A stretch of DNA of 64,000 nucleotides, from NCBI GenBank assembly GCA_029718625.1, contig CM056383.1:19631930-19695929 (forward strand), written 5' to 3'. This DNA comes from Synaphobranchus kaupii. Taxonomy: Eukaryota; Chordata; Actinopteri; Anguilliformes; Synaphobranchidae. Position 1 is the stretch's first letter; each line of letters begins with the position of its first letter. Below the pieces are notes generated by a model. The model worked only from the letters and a program-made list of their open reading frames with translations, was not told the DNA's origin and ran no database searches. This document shows positions 1 to 11,156 of the stretch, one piece after another. A program made the translations under genes and the position numbers.

Positions 1-1084
<1,084 letters not shown>

Positions 1085-1501
1085 ATTCATGCATGCAAAC
1101 ATGTACACCAACTTCTGCATTCTAAACTATATATAGCTTTCCATCTGTTCAAATACAAATCAATCATTAATATAATTTTGGGATTAAAAATTTATACCAG
1201 TTCTTCCATCTTCGTAACTGTGATGGATCGATTTAGCAGCATAAGCCATGTGAATCCAAAGCAGCTGTTGCTTGCACGTACCCATATCCCCCCGTTCATA
1301 GGCATGAATCTATAGCAGCGCCAGTGTCAAACTGTTCATACAACATGCAATGTCCATGTGACTCCATAACTCCATTACTCAATCACACTCAAATTAGCTG
1401 CAGTTCATCAAGACCAAGAACTCAAACTCAATTCCTGGAGGGTCGCTGTGTTTGCTAGTTTTTCATGTGTTCCTGCCCTTAAGTGCCTAATTTAAGTCAT
1501 C

Positions 1502-1773
1502 GGCTGTGTCCGAATCAACACCCTTCTACACTATTGAGTATGCTAGTTGGGTACACTGGGTGAGAAAGTTGTTAAGCAGGCAAAATGTTCTCTAAATGCA
1601 GTGTACTTTAAATCCCTGGATGATGTACTTATTTCCGGGTTTTTGCTGATAATAGTATTGAGGATATTTTTTGTATTCTGCATGTTACTAAAAAGTATGC
1701 AGTAAGCAGTACACAGTATGCTAGTACAGAGTACACAGAATGTAGTAGATAGGGCTCTGATTCGGACACAGCC
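1502..1773. mobile_element. MITE with GGCTGTGTCCGAAT termini
   Basis: The left end reads GGCTGTGTCCGAATC and the right end is its reverse complement (GATTCGGACACAGCC). The interior has no coding capacity and is rich in the AGTATGCTAGT / AGTACACAG type of imperfect internal inverted repeat. CATCG occurs on both sides (allowing the outer G/C to belong to the element), which suggests a 5-bp target duplication. I take it to be a non-autonomous DNA transposon and cannot name the superfamily with confidence. Confidence 0.7.
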
Positions 1774-2900
1774 ATCGATTGGCGAAATATTCTGTACACC
1801 TTATTTCCAAAGCTTAAATTGGCTTCATTGTACTTTCACATACATTATTTAGGATTAATCCTTTATTCTTTTGATATTACATTTATGCCATGCATTGTCA
1901 GTCACTCTGGATTATAGTGTCTTTACAGGGCTTTTGCCAGAAATCAAACTAGCCAGTGTGGACTGAAACTCTCCTATTCACTATTTACTGTTTACTCTGT
2001 GTGACAGCCTTAATAAACAACAAATATAATCACACATTCTCAAAAGCAGCTTCGTAATCTGGAGTACACTAGAAGTCAAGCAATTTATTTAGTGTTACAT
2101 CACACCAGGTACCCTCTGAACGACTGTACACTTATCCCTTGTGAGTAAAACTTTCATACTTTCATAAGGACAAGATTTAGGCGCAAAAATGTTACAATTT
2201 CAAAATCCAGTTCTGTGATACCATGTCCCGCAATCAAATTATTGTGCCGATATTTTGCCCTGTAAATGTTAGTTTTGTTTTGCCTATATATAATGTCTCG
2301 ACAACCTGTTGACTGGCACTGTTAGTATTACGCTGTTGCTATCCCCTATTCCCTATTGTTCCTCAGTGTCAAGTCCTCGGTGTCAGCAACCTTCCTTTCC
2401 TCTGCCGTCTCGTACCCCCCCCACCCCGAACTGTCCTCTCCTCCGGGTTTTGACATGTTTACTAAGGAGAGGAATGTCCAAGTTTAGCCCATCTTTCCTG
2501 TTTGTCCACGGGCAGACGGCCCAGCCGTCCACCTCTGACTTTCCCACACTCCCAGACCGACACCCCTGCGCGGCTGGCTTGGTCCCCTGCCAGGTCTGAC
2601 ACACGCAGCCCTGCCAAAAACACAACGTGCCAGCTGGGATGCACCGATGGGCCACAGCTAGTGGGAATGGGAGTAGCTGTGGAAACTGCGGTAGATGTGC
2701 AGACATAAACTTTTAGTCATGACTTATGCGAAGTATTAGTATTGCTAAGTTATTTTCTATTGTGATTGGCCTATGTACAAGCTAAGCTGTAACATTTCCT
2801 TGTTGATTTCTTGCCAGGTTTTTCTCAATGAGTTTGAAAAAAGGGATTTTTGCCACAAAGTGTTTCCCCTGGATAAATAAAGGTCGAATATATACATTTA
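1774..2900. other. Intergenic DNA, no gene seen
   Basis: No exon or repeat that I can support. A C/T-rich stretch at about 2335-2600 gives longer open frames on both strands, but they show no recognisable protein and no splice context. Confidence 0.4.
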
Positions 2901-2904
2901 TGCA

Positions 2905-3030
2905 GCCAGTTATTGAACAATTAAGGTTAAGTACCTTGCTTAGCGATACAATGGTGGTAGCCCACCTAGGAATCAAACCTAGGAGTCTAAGTCCAACTCT
3001 ATAACCGTAATACTACACTGCCACCCTTAC
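2905..3030 (-). mobile_element. tRNA-derived SINE fragment
   Basis: Contains the typical fish SINE head read on the reverse strand: a serial 'AAGTACCTTGCTTA...ACAATGG', a 'GGAATCAAACCTAGGA' block resembling a tRNA B box, and 'ACCGTAATACTACACTGCC'. A second, related copy lies at about 63655-63755. Confidence 0.6.
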
Positions 3031-3777
3031 TGCAAATGGCTGCTGATCAGGACTAGACAACTATGACAGGTTTGGGATGGTAAGGTAACATTGTGCGCAT
3101 GTAAGACTGACTGGAAGAAAAAAAGACAAGGAATATCAACCAATTTCCTGTTTGAAAAGACACACTGTCTGACATTCCAACAACTTGTAATGTGCACATG
3201 CGCCATGTTAGAATATTTCTGATCAGGCAATGACATAATTCTTGCAAGGCAATACAAATAAAAAAGATACTAAACTCCAAGATGATGATTCCATGGTTGA
3301 CATCAGACATGCTAAACTTCAAAATCCAAGAAACTCATTTATATCAGGCACTCTTGGGCACTCTTAGGTAATAGGACTTATTCTGGCCTCCCTTCTCTTC
3401 TGGAATGTGCTGTGACGACTGTGGCCTGGGCAAGAGCATTCCTTCAGGCCATGACCAAGTCAGCTGACCGGTCACTGGAGTGTCCTATCTCAGCCAGGCT
3501 CCAGTCCTACCTCTAATAAAGACCCTGTCCTGTCCCACCTGCTCGGACATGGCCATGCTCCCGTAACAGACCTGGGTCAGATACTCCATTTGAAATACTT
3601 TAATCCTTTAGACACCAGTAAAATTCCAATGATGACTGAAAATTTTATAATCGGCATCAATTTTCAACAATGTTCAAGAACACAATTCTTCTATATGATT
3701 GTATGTTTTGGGTAGTAACATGTTTTGCTGAAAATCCTCGAATGCCTGTTTTTTTTCTTTAGCATTTACTTAGCTCA
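3031..3777. other. Intergenic DNA, no gene seen
   Basis: I see no gene. Reverse-strand open frames between 3027 and 3322 have no recognisable domain and no flanking splice signals. Confidence 0.4.
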
Positions 3778-4161
3778 ATCAATGACCTGTTCTGCAGTTG
3801 TGCAGCACTGGTATATCTACACCAGATCAATGACCTGTTCTGCAGTTGTGCAGCACTGGTATATCTACACTAGATCAATGACCTGTTCTGCAGTTGTGCA
3901 GAACTGGTATATCTACACCAGATCAATGACCTGTTCTGCAGTTGTGCAGCACTGGTATATCTACACCAGATCAATGACCTGTTCTGCAGTTGTGCAGTAC
4001 TGGTATATCTACACCAGATCAATGAACTGTTCTGCAGTTGTGCAGTACTGGTATATCTACACCAGATCAATGACCTGTTCTGCAGTTGTGCTGCACTGGT
4101 ATATCTACACCAGATCAATGAACTGTTCTGCAGTTGTGCAGCACTGGTATATCTACACCAG
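3778..4161. repeat. 48-bp minisatellite, 8 copies
   Basis: Exactly eight tandem 48-bp units (384 bp), each containing ATCAATGACCTGTTCTGCAG followed by a variable GTGCAG(C/T)ACTGG and TATATCTACACCAG. The copies differ by single substitutions (ACC/AAC, CAC/TAC/AAC). The unit is a multiple of three and holds no stop in some frames, so it makes a spurious repetitive open frame on each strand. Confidence 0.97.
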
Positions 4162-5455
4162 AATCACCAAGTGATTTCACTTTCTGGGATCCTAATGCAC
4201 TCTGATGTGATGTGAGAGAAATACAATTAAGTGGTAACAGAGGGGAGTTAAACGGTGATAATGGGGCAGTGTGAAAATGTCCATTGACTATTATTTAATG
4301 GGATTAAATTTTTCTTTAACACCCATTAAAGGCACCCATTAATCTGGAATCCGTTATACAAAAGCCAGTGTACGCCAAATGATAGTGTATGACATGTTGC
4401 GGGATGTCACTAAAATGGATATCCTTGAAACTGGAGTCTTGGCCATGAACGGCAACAGTATCTAATTTTTGTTTCATCCAAGGCCTCAAATGTTTAACTA
4501 CTTAACTGCTTAATTGGATCAGCTGTACGCCTCGTTAGTCTGAGCGACCATGTGTTAATGGAATTCACTACAAAAATATAGTTGCAGTATTCAATTATTT
4601 TTAATTACTCAGTCATTCAGAAAATGCGTATGCAGGGTTTTACCTTCCAAAGTAAGATGCTGGATGGAATTCTGGGAGAAATCTAGGCTTCAAAACATTG
4701 TATCGGCTGTGTTATTTGCTTAAATCGAACATGCTTTGCCCATTAAGTAACAAACGTGATTCAATTGTTTTGCCATTGCAACACTTTTTAAAAACCTTTT
4801 TTCATACATTTTTAATAAGAGATAATGAGTTATGGACAAATTATGGACAAATGTCATGGTGCAAAATTTTTATCTGGGCACATATCTAAGCCGTTTGACA
4901 AGTCAACAGTAAGAAGACAAGTCACAATTCTTATTGTATATCCAGGATTTCACATGTGAATGTGATGGAAATGCTTTTAATAAATGTGCAATTTTTACTC
5001 TATGAATACATTTCAGCATATTGCCTTCATCATTGAAATGGGGTTACATGCTGATGGCAGTATTATTCACCTAACTATAAAGCATGACCACAGCTGTACA
5101 AGCTAATAAGACAGGACCTACCAATCAGAACCTTTAATTTTCAGTAGGCTGTTAATGAGTACTTAACTACTGGAAGAAAATCCAATAGATAATATATACA
5201 TGTATTGAAAATAGAAATGGATTGTGTTCTAATTTCAGGCCTTTGGGTTAGAAATTGTGATGTGTAGATAAAAGGAATTCAGTAACTATGTTCAAAAAAG
5301 ATTTGCAGTGTGTTTTTACTTTTTACTTCAAGCCTTCTAAAATATTTCTTACCTCATTCAAATGTTTTTTTTACGTTTTGTTGTCTTGATAGATAGCTCC
5401 TTGTACACCTGTGGTGTCACTCATTTAGAGGTAGGTATATAAAATTACCATATGC
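4162..5455. other. Intergenic DNA, no gene seen
   Basis: AT-rich single-copy-looking sequence. I can support no exon, RNA gene or element boundary. Confidence 0.4.
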
Positions 5456-5937
5456 TGTCATGGTTTTGCAGCTCGCCTGTTCGCTTTGGCGGACGTTTCC
5501 CTTCGGTGCCACGGGACGGCGCTCCTGCCGTGTTTTTCCGCTTACCCGGCACTCATTTGTTTCACCTGTGCTAGCGTCTGCCAGTTATTTTTCTCATTTC
5601 CTTCCTTGGTTTTCTTTCCCCTATCTCAGTTGAGATAGTACCTTGGTTTCGCCTTGTTTCCGTTAGCCTTTTATTTTAGCTCTTAGATTTTTTATTGAGG
5701 CATTCCTTTTCTTTTCTCCTTTTCGTTTTACTGCTCGAGTCTGCGAGTTTTTCGCCCATGTTTCTCAGTTGTTTTTCTTTGGCTGATGACGGGAGTTATT
5801 TTCCCTTTTTGTTTATTTTGTCTCCGCTCTGTTTGCGGAGCTCTAACTCCCTTCCCCTTTTTGTGGTACTCCACTCCTAGGAGTACATTTTGATCCCCTC
5901 ATGGTCGTGTCTGGTCCTCCGACCCAGCCACCTTACA
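5456..5937 (+). mobile_element. Solo LTR (482 bp) with 5-bp TSD
   Basis: Starts TGTCATGGTTTTGCAGC and ends CACCTTACA, so it has the TG...CA termini of a long terminal repeat. It is flanked directly by TATGC (5451-5455) and TATGC (5938-5942), a perfect 5-bp target-site duplication. There is no internal gag/pol and no second LTR nearby, so this is a solo LTR left by recombination. The terminus matches that of 40381-41067 on the opposite strand, so both belong to one family, probably Ty3/gypsy-like. Confidence 0.85.
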
Positions 5938-6536
5938 TATGCATGCATGCTAATCATATTAACATTCATTACAACAGAAGTGAACACACTAGAAATACTT
6001 TAATTTAAATGAACAATTTATTTATCATTGAAGCAAAATACTCAAAATGACTCACAATATACAGATAACATCACAATCATTTGTAAGTATGTCACAGTGG
6101 TGATTTGTTCATGCAGGTAACATCTCATAATTTACATCGGTCTTGCATCGGTAACATGCCTCTTTTACTCAGCTATGCATGGAAACCACGTTGAGCATGG
6201 GCGTGGTTGCCCCAGTGATGTAAAATCAGAACAGAAGACAGATATCTAGAAGATTGCTCGTTTTAATTGTATTGTGAGTGAACAGAACAATTTACCATCA
6301 AAAGTAGATTTTAGGCTTTTTGTTTCCCTTTAAGGAATTTGAGTTTTTTTAAAATATATATTTTGAGGGGGCGGGGATGAACACCTTCCAGTTGTGGTTT
6401 AATCACTGGTAGACCAGTTTTGTTACTGTTTGTTATTTACAATACAATGTTATAGAATATTTGAAGCATTAAATATTACGTATGTCATTATCTTTTTAGT
6501 CATGGTTGTGAATTAGGACTCTAAATTCACAGTCGT

Positions 6537-6537
<1 letters not shown>
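5938..6537. other. Intergenic DNA, no gene seen
   Basis: AT-rich. No supported gene or repeat boundary. Confidence 0.4.
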
Positions 6538-6592
<55 letters not shown>

Positions 6593-6612
6593 ACACGCAC
6601 ACACGCACACAC
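6538..6612. repeat. (CA)n microsatellite
   Basis: About 70 bp of CA with a few TA and CG interruptions toward the 3' end. Confidence 0.95.
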
Positions 6613-7315
6613 AAAAATAAAAGTGAAACAAACAATATTAAGCTATTTATACAGAGGCAATAGAATCTGAATCCATATTTACACCAAATACAAAAATATA
6701 TTTCACAAAAAAGAAGTATGGATAAAATTTACAATAAACAGCTCTACAAATGTACAAATATAATAAGCCATTTAAATAATATTACAGCACAAGTTTCCCC
6801 ATTGAGAAGCACCACACGGGGCAGATGGCAAAGTGGTCAGTCTGTTGAACACTATACCGCATCTTGGCTTCGCGCCATTCTTGTTGAAACACAAGGCGTG
6901 CCCTGCTCACTCTTCTTGAAGTGTGTATCCCCCAGGCCTGGCTCTGAAGTCACATGTCTGTGAGTAAACACATCAGGAGAGATAGTACACTAAGTATGGA
7001 CTTGAAGATCTCAAGATATCAGCACCATACTTAGACAGGTGTCCAGGGTGTACTGACATGCTTGCTGACAGCTATGGTAAACAGTCCGTTCCAATAAACG
7101 TGCTAATTTTCACTTTATTGCACTGCTAAAATGATGCTGGAACATACAGTACCCAAGAGGGCCGTATCATTACAAGGAAGTCCTTGCTCTCATCTCATGG
7201 GAGACAAACTGTGCTCTCCTTCCTTAGTAGCACTGGTGTCAGCAATTACGACGGTTTATAGGTTTCAAGAGTTATTACGCATAATTATTGTGTCCTGGAT
7301 ATTATCCTGAATATG
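6613..7315. other. Intergenic DNA, no gene seen
   Basis: No supported feature. An 81-codon plus-strand open frame at 6718-6963 has no recognisable homology or splice context. Confidence 0.4.
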
Positions 7316-8145
7316 AAAGGAGCTCTCTACTCTACTACTTTACTGTAAAGGAGCTCTCTACTCCTTTACTATAAAGGAGCTCTCTACTCTACTACTTTAC
7401 TGTAAAGGAGCTCTCTACTCCTTTACTATAAAGGAGCTCTCTACTCTACTCCTTTACTACAAAGGAGCTCTCTACTCCTTTACTATAAAGGAGCTCTCTA
7501 CTCTACTACTTTACTGTAAAGGAGCTCTCTACTCCTTTACTATAAAGGAGCTCTCTACTCTACTCCTTTACTACAAAGGAGCTCTCTACTCCTTTACTAT
7601 AAAGGAGCTCTCTACTCTACTCCTTTACTATAAAGGAGCTCTCTACTCTACTCCTTTACTATAAAGGAGCTCTCTACTCTACTCCTTTACTATGAAGGAG
7701 CTCTCTACTCTACTCCTTTACTATAAAGGAGCTCTCTACTCTACTCCTTTACTACAAAGGAGCTCTCTACTCTACTCCTTTACTATAAAGGAGCTCTCTA
7801 CTCTACTCCTTTACTACAAAGGAGCTCTCTACTCTACTCCTTTACTATAAAGGAGCTCTCTACTCTACTCCTTTACTATAAAGGAGCTCTCTACTCTACT
7901 CCTTTACTCCAAAGGAGCTCTCTACTCTACTCCTTTACTATAAAGGAGCTCTCTACTCTACTCCTTTACTATAAAGGAGCTCTCTACTCTACTCCTTTAC
8001 TACAAAGGAGCTCTCTACTCTACTCCTTTACTATAAAGGAGCTCTCTACTCTACTCCTTTACTACAAAGGAGCTCTCTACTCTACTACTTTACTATAAAG
8101 GAGCTCTCTACTCTACTCCTTTACTATAAATGAGCTCTCTACTCT
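7316..8145. repeat. 31-bp hairpin minisatellite, ~830 bp
   Basis: Tandem array of a 31-bp unit (AAAGGAGCTCTCTACTCTAC followed by TCCTTTACTAT). A 26-bp variant lacking one CTACT block alternates with it in the first ~300 bp, giving a 57-bp higher-order pattern there. Most units contain CTCCTTTA-CTA-TAAAGGAG, an 8-bp perfect stem with a 3-nt loop, so the array could fold into roughly two dozen consecutive hairpins. It also carries regular GAGCTC sites. Confidence 0.97.
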
Positions 8146-8519
8146 GAGTATCTACACCAAGTAAACACAATTAAAGTCTTCTTATCAGAAAACCTTAATA
8201 CTAGTAAAAAAATGTAGGTTAAATGTTTTATTGCTGCATTCAAGTCATAACACTTACTTGCTAATGTCCTGTCGAGGTCAGCAATAAAGTCCTCCAGTTC
8301 TTTAGTGTCACCAAGTTTTGCTGCAAAAACAGTAGTGGGATAGTCGAATCAGACCACTATCCAACAAACTCTGGACAGCATGCGGAACACAGGGTGCGCA
8401 CAGCAAACACACCTCTAGGTGATGCAGCAGTCAGACAGGTGGGTGTGGGAGAGAACACTGGGGTGGGGGAGTTCAGCTTCTCATCGCTGAAACTGAAACT
8501 GTTTCTGTTGAGGGACTCT
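8146..8519. other. Sequence before the assembly gap, no gene seen
   Basis: A plus-strand open frame beginning at 8394 runs into the gap. I see no domain in the visible part. Confidence 0.4.
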
Positions 8520-9019
8520 NNNNNNNNNNNNNNNNNNNNNNNNNNNNNNNNNNNNNNNNNNNNNNNNNNNNNNNNNNNNNNNNNNNNNNNNNNNNNNNNN
8601 NNNNNNNNNNNNNNNNNNNNNNNNNNNNNNNNNNNNNNNNNNNNNNNNNNNNNNNNNNNNNNNNNNNNNNNNNNNNNNNNNNNNNNNNNNNNNNNNNNNN
8701 NNNNNNNNNNNNNNNNNNNNNNNNNNNNNNNNNNNNNNNNNNNNNNNNNNNNNNNNNNNNNNNNNNNNNNNNNNNNNNNNNNNNNNNNNNNNNNNNNNNN
8801 NNNNNNNNNNNNNNNNNNNNNNNNNNNNNNNNNNNNNNNNNNNNNNNNNNNNNNNNNNNNNNNNNNNNNNNNNNNNNNNNNNNNNNNNNNNNNNNNNNNN
8901 NNNNNNNNNNNNNNNNNNNNNNNNNNNNNNNNNNNNNNNNNNNNNNNNNNNNNNNNNNNNNNNNNNNNNNNNNNNNNNNNNNNNNNNNNNNNNNNNNNNN
9001 NNNNNNNNNNNNNNNNNNN
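8520..9019. other. Assembly gap, 500 N
   Basis: Exactly 500 unknown bases, a typical arbitrary-size scaffold gap. Open frames that appear to cross it consist of unknown residues and carry no information. Confidence 0.99.
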
Positions 9020-9807
9020 GTCACTATTGTGCAGAACTCTGTGATGCTGGCGCCGTACTGCATTTGATGGGAATACATTCCCAAATTGTGTGAGAACTGA
9101 GGGTGAATTTGGGTTTCACAAAATGCACACATTTGTAATACTTTACAAATGCAAAAGCAGTAAAGCTTTTTGACTGTGCTACATCATGTGTGTGTGTGAC
9201 ATAATGAGCACTTTAAATTTGCCCCTGGATATTTTGACCACCAAGTTAGCTTCTGAGGGTGAAAGACAAATGCCCGCCTCCCATGGAAATGTAAGCAGGA
9301 CTATTGAAATCAGAAAGAACTGCCACTTGCCCTCCTGTGTTCAACCAATCATGAAGTTGTTAAGCTGAGGACCTTGGTAGATGTTTAACTTGTCCATGAC
9401 AATGATGTCAAATATGTTACTTGATTATTCATATTGTATGTACTGTGGCACCCTAACATCAGCAGTCCATTTATGGAAGGGTTTCAGGTTAAGAACCTTG
9501 GTATGGAAAACTCCAGCAGTTACGTAACCTGCAGCCCTCTTGATGGAAGTCAAATTCTACTTCACTAACATTATGGCACACCGTTACCCTAATTTTATAC
9601 TTGGGTGACTGTGGAACTGAGTTGGGAAAAAAAAACCCTCTCTGATCTCGCCAGAGCTGAGTGACTCACTGAGTTCTGCTGAACAATCATATTCCTGTTA
9701 TGAGCATACTTCCCTTCCATATCCTGTGCAGAAATGGAATACAATGGAATTTATTGAAATTAAAGATGTCATCAAGATCAGACAGGATATTGCAACATAT
9801 TAATATA
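9020..9807. other. Intergenic DNA, no gene seen
   Basis: No exon, RNA gene or element end that I can support between the gap and the Tc1-type foldback element. Confidence 0.4.
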
Positions 9808-10978
9808 CAGTGCCAGTCAAAAGTTTGGACACACCTACTCATAGAAGGTTTTTTTCCGTTATTTTTACTGTTTTCCACATTTTGGAATAGTAAAGACATC
9901 AAAACTATGAGATAACACAAATTAAATTATGCAAAAACCAAAAAAAGTGTTAAACAAATAAAAAAAGTCTTATATTTTAGATTCTTCAAAGTAGCCACCC
10001 TTTGCCTTGATAACGGCTTTGCACATTCTTGCCATTCTCTCAAACAACTTCTGTGGTTAACAGGTATTCCACAGGTAAACAGTTGATGCCATCATGATTC
10101 TGTATAAAAGGATATCAAAAGACTCCTGATATCTTATTTCCAGGTACTCTTAGAAGCAATACTATAACCTCTCTGCATTTGAATGGATCTCTATGGGAAT
10201 TGGGGGGTGGGACTAGATTAAGCTGTAAATTACATGGGAATAGTATGGAACCCATGGTTGGCTAAATGGCTGGAAGTCAACAAAGGTCTGAGGTATCAAA
10301 TGAGCCTCAAACCATCACTCTGCTGCCAGATATGCAGTAGATATGGATGGATCACTTGAAGGGTTGTTTCTCCTGACAAATTTTCCTATTGAACTCTATG
10401 GAAAAATAAGTCAGGAGAAGAAACCCTTCAAGTTATCCATCCATATCTACTGTATTTCTGGCAGCAGAGTGATGGTTTAAGGCTTATTTGATACGTCAGA
10501 CCCTTGATGACTTAGAGCCATTTAGCCAACCATGTGTTCCACACTGTTCCAGTGTAATTTAAAGCTAAATCTAGTCCCACCCCCCAATTCCCATAGAGAT
10601 CCATTCAAATGCAGAGAGGTTATAGTATTGCTTCTAAGAGTACCTGGAAATAAGATATCAGGAGTCTTTTGATACCTTTTATACAGAATCATGATGGCAT
10701 CACCTGTTTACTTGTGGAATACCTGTTAACCACAGAAGTTGTTTGAGAGAATGGCAAGAATGTGCAAAGCCGTTATCAAGGCAAAGGGTGGCTACTTTGA
10801 AGAATCTAAAATATAAGACTTTTTAAAATTTGTTTAACACTTTTTTGGTTTTTGCATAATTTAATTTGTGTTATCTCATAGTTTTGATGTCTTTACTATT
10901 CCAAAATGTGGAAAACAGTAAAAATAATGGAAAAAAACCTTCTATGAGTAGGTGTGTCCAACCTTTTGACTGGTACTG
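9808..10978. mobile_element. Tc1-type foldback element, near-palindromic, 1171 bp
   Basis: The termini read CAGTGCCAGTCAAAAGTTTG and, on the opposite strand, CAGTACCAGTCAAAAGGTTG. A TA dinucleotide sits on each side (9806-9807, 10979-10980), as expected for Tc1/mariner insertion. The whole element is one giant inverted repeat: the left arm to about 10385 is mirrored by the right arm with only scattered mismatches and small indels. The centre is CCTATTGAACTCTATGG. The outer ~300 bp of each arm resembles fish Tc1 ends (CAAAGTAGCCACCCTTTGCC). The inner ~270 bp is a different foldback module, also found inside 31425-32391. No transposase remains. Confidence 0.92.
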
Positions 10979-11156
10979 TATATATTTCACAAAATTACTG
11001 TGAGACATTCATCATTATATTTTCCAAAAATCTGCATATTTAATTAAAGTTCTGTATATTCCATTCATGTAAGGGAGGATAGAGAAAAGGACAGAATGAG
11101 AGAAATTCATGAATCATAATTCCGACATCGGCCCAGACTTCATTTGCTATTTCCAT

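Noticed and set aside
3725..4174. 149-codon plus-strand repetitive open frame
   Set aside because: By-product of a 48-bp minisatellite. The reverse strand is open too, and there is no signal peptide or domain.
7316..8145. CRISPR-like array
   Set aside because: Units are contiguous with no unique spacers, and the host is a vertebrate. It is a minisatellite.
8394..9132. Open frames on both strands across the gap
   Set aside because: About 75% of each consists of unknown bases.
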